64,000 bases of DNA from CAZUZD01 sp964624465. GTDB taxonomy: Bacteria > Planctomycetota > Planctomycetia > Isosphaerales > Isosphaeraceae. Positions within the stretch are counted from its first letter, which is position 1. Each line of letters starts with the position of its first letter. The position numbers were made by a program, and so were the translations under genes. Below, piece by piece: positions 61,143 through 64,000 of the stretch. The stretch covers positions 3,763-67,762 of the forward strand of contig CAZUZD010000002.1 in the NCBI GenBank assembly GCA_964624465.1, written 5' to 3'. The notes beneath the pieces are model-generated. The model did not search any database. It was given only the letters and a program-made list of their open reading frames with translations, and was not told the DNA's origin.

Positions 61143-63334
61143 GGGCGGGTCACGAATTCGTCCAGATTCAACAGCGCCCGCGCCACGGCCACCCACGCCG
61201 CCCGCGCGGCCCCTGCGGGTGCCGCTGGTGCTTCCCCGAGCAGGGCCCCGGCCGCCGCCGGATCGGACTCGAACGTGGCCCTGGCAGAGTCCAACAGCGA
61301 GCGCAGGAGGGTTCGCTCGGCCGCGTCCGGCGTTCGGTTCAGCGTCAACCGGACGGCGTGATCGATGCGGGCGCCGGGATCGTCGCCGGGGCACTCCGTG
61401 GCCAGCCGGCGGGCCAGCGCCTGGGCGGCCTCGACGAATACCGGATCATTGAGGAGCGTGAGGGCCTGGAGCGGCGTGTTCGAACGATCGCGGCGGGCAA
61501 GGCACTGGCCGGCATCGGGGGCGTCGAAGGTCGTGAGCATGGGATACGGTGCGGTCCGCTGGAGCCAGGTGTAGAGGCCCCGACGGTACCGGTCGGGGCC
61601 CTGGCTCGGTTGCCAGCGGGCGCTGCCGGCGTAGGTCAGCTCGGCGATCCCGGCCGGCTGGGGCGGCCAGACGCTCGGACCGCCGATGCGAGGCGCCAGC
61701 AGCCCCGACGCCGCCAGGGCCAGGTCGCGCACCACCTCGGCCTCGACCCGGACCCGCGCCTGGTGCGCCAGCAGGACGTTGCCGGGATCGCGGGCGAGCT
61801 GCGAGGGCTCGGCCTCGGTTGCCTGCCGGTACGTGTGCGAGCTGACGATCCGTCGGATCAGGGCCTTCGTGCTCCAGCCATCGTCGCGGAACGCGACGGC
61901 CAGCCAGTCGAGCAGCTCGGGGTGCGAGGGGGGTTCCCCCCGGACTCCAAAGTCGTCGAGGGTGCGCACGATCGGCCGGCCGAGCAGGTGGCCCCAGACG
62001 CGATTGGCCGCGACCCGGGCGGTCAGCGGGTGCGCGGGATCGGTCAGCCAGCCGGCCAGGTCGAGGCGGTCGGGCCGCACCGCCCGTGCTCTCAGCGACG
62101 GCAGGCTGGCCGGGGTGTGCGGGGCCACCGCGTCGCCAGGTCGCAGGAAGTCGCCCCGGATCAGGACCTGGGTGGCGCGGGGCTCGGGCGGTTCGAGGAA
62201 GGTGCGGATCTTGCCGCCACCCTCGGCGGGCACATCCACCTCGTTGGCCGGATTGAAGAAGGCGAACAGGCCGTAGTACTCGGGCTGGGAGATCGGGTCA
62301 GACTTGTGGCTGTGGCACTGGGCACAGCCGACCGTCAGCCCGAGCCAGACGGTGCCGGTGGTGTTGACCCGATCGACCACGGCCTTGACCCGGAACTCCT
62401 CCGGGTCGACGCCCCCCTCGGTGTTCGTCAGCGTGTTCCGATGAAACCCGGCCGCGACCCGGTCCGCGTCGCTGGCCCCCGGGAGCAGGTCACCGGCGAG
62501 TTGCCGGGCTGTGAACCGGTCGTACGGCAGGTCGGCATTGAAGGCGGCGATCACCCAGTCGCGGAAGCGGTACGCCTCGGGCCGGGGTGCGTCCTTCTCG
62601 TAGCCATCGCTGTCGGCGTACCGGGCCAGGTCGAGCCAGTGGCGTCCCCAGCGCTCGCCGAAGTGGGGCGAGGCGAGCAGCCGATCGACCTGCCGCTCGA
62701 AGGCGTCCGGGCGCTCGTCCTGGTCGAACCCGGCCACCTGCTCCGGGGTCGGGGGCAACCCGGTCAGATCGAGACTCAGCCGACGCAGCAGGGTGGCGCG
62801 GGCGGCCTCGGGAGCCGGTGCGAGACCCTCGGTGTCGAGCCGGGCCTGGACGAACCGGTCGATCGGGCTCCGGACGCTCGCGGGATTCCGGACCGCCGGC
62901 AGGTCGGGTGGCGTGGGAGGTCGGAAGGCCCAGTGCTCTGGAGTGGCTGCCCCCTCCGCCAGGCGCTCGGGCCAGGCGGCCCCCCGGGTGATCCAGTCTC
63001 GGAGCCGACCGACCTCCTCGGGGCTCAGCCGCTCGCCGCGCGGCGGCATGGCGACGGTCGGGTCGTCGGCCGTCACCCGGGCGATCAGCTCGCTGTCGTC
63101 TGGCTGGCCGGGCACGATCGCGGGGCCCGAGTCGCCGCCGACGAACGCCTCCGCACGGCGGTCGAGCCGCAGGCCCCCCCGGCGCCGCTCGGGTCCATGG
63201 CACGAGAGGCACCGCGTCGCCAGCAGCGGCCGGACGGAGCGTTCGAACTCCGCCGCGGCGGCCACGGCAGGCTCGTCGGCCCGTGGGGCCGCCGTCGAGA
63301 TCAGGGCGAGCAGGGTCAGGAGGCCGGGAACCAT
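61139..63334 (-). CDS. PSCyt1/DUF1549/DUF1553 protein, partner of the DUF1501 gene
   Basis: 731 aa with a signal peptide (1-19). Domain order: Planctomycete cytochrome C with CLSCHG (C42, C45, H46), PPRGERLSPEEVGRLRDWITRGAAWP; DUF1549 (IDRFVQARLDTEGLAPAPEAARATLLRRLSLDLTGLPPTPEQV ... WLDLARYADSDGYEKD), including a second CxxCH in VGCAQCHSHKSDPI; then DUF1553 (LAGWLTDPAHPLTARVAANRVWGHLLGRPIV ... RRDRSNTPLQALTLLNDPVFVEAA). One or two c-haems are expected. The function is unknown, though this pair is expanded in planctomycetes. ATG 63334 starts the signal peptide. Confidence 0.93.
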   Translation of the reverse strand: MVPGLLTLLALISTAAPRADEPAVAAAAEFERSVRPLLATRCLSCHGPERRRGGLRLDRRAEAFVGGDSGPAIVPGQPDDSELIARVTADDPTVAMPPRGERLSPEEVGRLRDWITRGAAWPERLAEGAATPEHWAFRPPTPPDLPAVRNPASVRSPIDRFVQARLDTEGLAPAPEAARATLLRRLSLDLTGLPPTPEQVAGFDQDERPDAFERQVDRLLASPHFGERWGRHWLDLARYADSDGYEKDAPRPEAYRFRDWVIAAFNADLPYDRFTARQLAGDLLPGASDADRVAAGFHRNTLTNTEGGVDPEEFRVKAVVDRVNTTGTVWLGLTVGCAQCHSHKSDPISQPEYYGLFAFFNPANEVDVPAEGGGKIRTFLEPPEPRATQVLIRGDFLRPGDAVAPHTPASLPSLRARAVRPDRLDLAGWLTDPAHPLTARVAANRVWGHLLGRPIVRTLDDFGVRGEPPSHPELLDWLAVAFRDDGWSTKALIRRIVSSHTYRQATEAEPSQLARDPGNVLLAHQARVRVEAEVVRDLALAASGLLAPRIGGPSVWPPQPAGIAELTYAGSARWQPSQGPDRYRRGLYTWLQRTAPYPMLTTFDAPDAGQCLARRDRSNTPLQALTLLNDPVFVEAAQALARRLATECPGDDPGARIDHAVRLTLNRTPDAAERTLLRSLLDSARATFESDPAAAGALLGEAPAAPAGAARAAWVAVARALLNLDEFVTRP

Positions 63335-63472
63335 GCGGAATCCCTCCGCGGCCCGACGATCGCCGGTCCCGCATGGCCCCAGTCTCCCGGCGCCATCGGG
63401 GCGTGTCAAACGTCGGGTGCCGTGGAGTCGGCCCGGCGAGTCGAGAAACCACCGGGTGGCCTCCACTCGGGT

Positions 63473-63501
63473 TTGACGGCCCGGGTGCCGCCCCTTATTG
63501 T
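63473..63501 (+). promoter_or_regulatory. Promoter of the phosphoketolase gene
   Basis: TTGACG (63473-63478), 17-base spacer, TATTGT (63496-63501): 5 of 6 and 4 of 6 matches. It predicts a leader of about 120 bases. Confidence 0.55.
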
Positions 63502-63627
63502 CGAGCCGATGACCGGGTCGACGTGATCATGACGTGTCGCGCAATCCCCGAGCCGGCCGGCCACCGCGGGCAACGCTGCCCATCGGGCCCGAATTCGATC
63601 GCCCCCTTCCCTGACTCGGAGAACGTC

Positions 63628-64000
63628 ATGGCCTTCGCGCTCGACGCCGAACTGCTCCGCAAGATGGACGCCTACTGGCGGGCCGCCAACTACCTGTCCG
63701 TCGGCCAGATCTACCTGCTGGACAACCCCCTGCTCCGCCGCCCGCTGGAGCGCTCGGACGTCAAGCCGCGGCTACTGGGCCACTGGGGCACCACGCCGGG
63801 GCTGAACTTCTTGTACGTGCACCTCAATCGCGTGATCCAGGAACGTGACCTGGACGTGATCTACGTCGCCGGCCCCGGCCACGGCGGCCCCGCCCTGGTG
63901 GCGAACGTGTACCTGGAGGGGACGTACACCGAGGTCTATCCGAGCATCACCCAGGACGAGGCCGGCCTGAAGCGGCTGTTCACCCAGTTCTCGTTCCCCG
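63628..64000 (+). CDS. xfp: Phosphoketolase, N-terminal 124 residues (partial)
   Basis: Thiamine-diphosphate enzyme cleaving xylulose 5-phosphate (and/or fructose 6-phosphate) to acetyl phosphate. The frame is open to the window end. Visible family sequence: KMDAYWRAANYLSVGQIYLLDNPLL, KPRLLGHWGTTPGLNFLYVHLNRVI and VIYVAGPGHGGPALVANVYLEGTYTEVYP with the ThDP-binding region. GGAGA 7-8 bases upstream supports ATG 63628. About 124 of the roughly 790 residues usual for the family are present. With xylA this suggests a phosphoketolase route for pentoses. Confidence 0.95.
   Translation, partial: MAFALDAELLRKMDAYWRAANYLSVGQIYLLDNPLLRRPLERSDVKPRLLGHWGTTPGLNFLYVHLNRVIQERDLDVIYVAGPGHGGPALVANVYLEGTYTEVYPSITQDEAGLKRLFTQFSFP

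Overview
The window reads as chromosomal DNA of a planctomycete, probably of the high-GC Isosphaeraceae/Gemmatales side of the phylum. Base composition is about 70% GC by eye, third codon positions are strongly G/C, and long antisense shadow frames are everywhere. Family content points the same way: a DUF1501 protein paired with a Planctomycete cytochrome C/DUF1549/DUF1553 protein, two large PVC-type dehydrogenases (beta-propeller, HEAT repeats, one CxxCH haem domain), a permease fused to a CPBP protease, futalosine-pathway menaquinone genes and a HYExAFE protein. I assign 55 protein genes (two cut by the window edges), no rRNA or convincing tRNA, and no IS element, phage or CRISPR array. It looks like ordinary housekeeping chromosome with many lineage-specific proteins.

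Layout. 1-6.7 kb: valS (partial) and cimA on minus, a UDG-like glycosylase, a BlaI-type repressor and a tiny membrane protein on plus, then a cobA-hemD fusion on minus. 6.8-10.6 kb: tatC with an enlarged loop, manA and a membrane protein. 10.6-20.6 kb: an amidohydrolase, a NatAB-like ABC exporter whose permease carries a CPBP protease, mqnA-mqnC, and a second ABC exporter with a membrane-anchored partner. 20.9-30.4 kb: an anchored protein, a stand-alone LigD-type 3'-phosphoesterase, a ferritin-like protein, a 105-aa gene with a Fur-like box, glnA, lspA with a DksA-type zinc finger, an SDR epimerase, a PfpI protein, an M50-CBS protease and xylA. 30.8-39 kb: the two giant dehydrogenases around a maf operon. 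39-44.8 kb (minus): a ketosynthase behind bioB, a HYExAFE cluster, a YkgJ protein and a second M50 protease. 45-50.4 kb (plus): aroB-dprA-bioF-aminotransferase-coaD. 50.4-52.5 kb (minus): mcsB with two tandem mcsA paralogues. 52.8-64 kb: trpE, a Tat-exported arginine-deiminase-like protein, a secreted hydrolase, a sulfotransferase, the DUF1501/DUF1549 pair and the start of phosphoketolase.

How the genes fit together. The set describes an aerobic, menaquinone-using heterotroph that exports many enzymes: TatC is encoded here and two proteins carry twin-arginine signals. Xylose isomerase, phosphomannose isomerase and phosphoketolase fit sugar use. bioB and bioF cover two late steps of biotin synthesis. 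McsA-McsA-McsB suggests protein-arginine phosphorylation and regulated proteolysis.

Regulatory signals are readable because AT-rich promoter islands stand out in the GC-rich background. Several fit a sigma-70 pattern with 16-18 bp spacers; the best is TTGACA-16-TACAAT in front of the mcsA operon. All start sites, promoters and operators are my readings of the sequence, with no experimental or database support.
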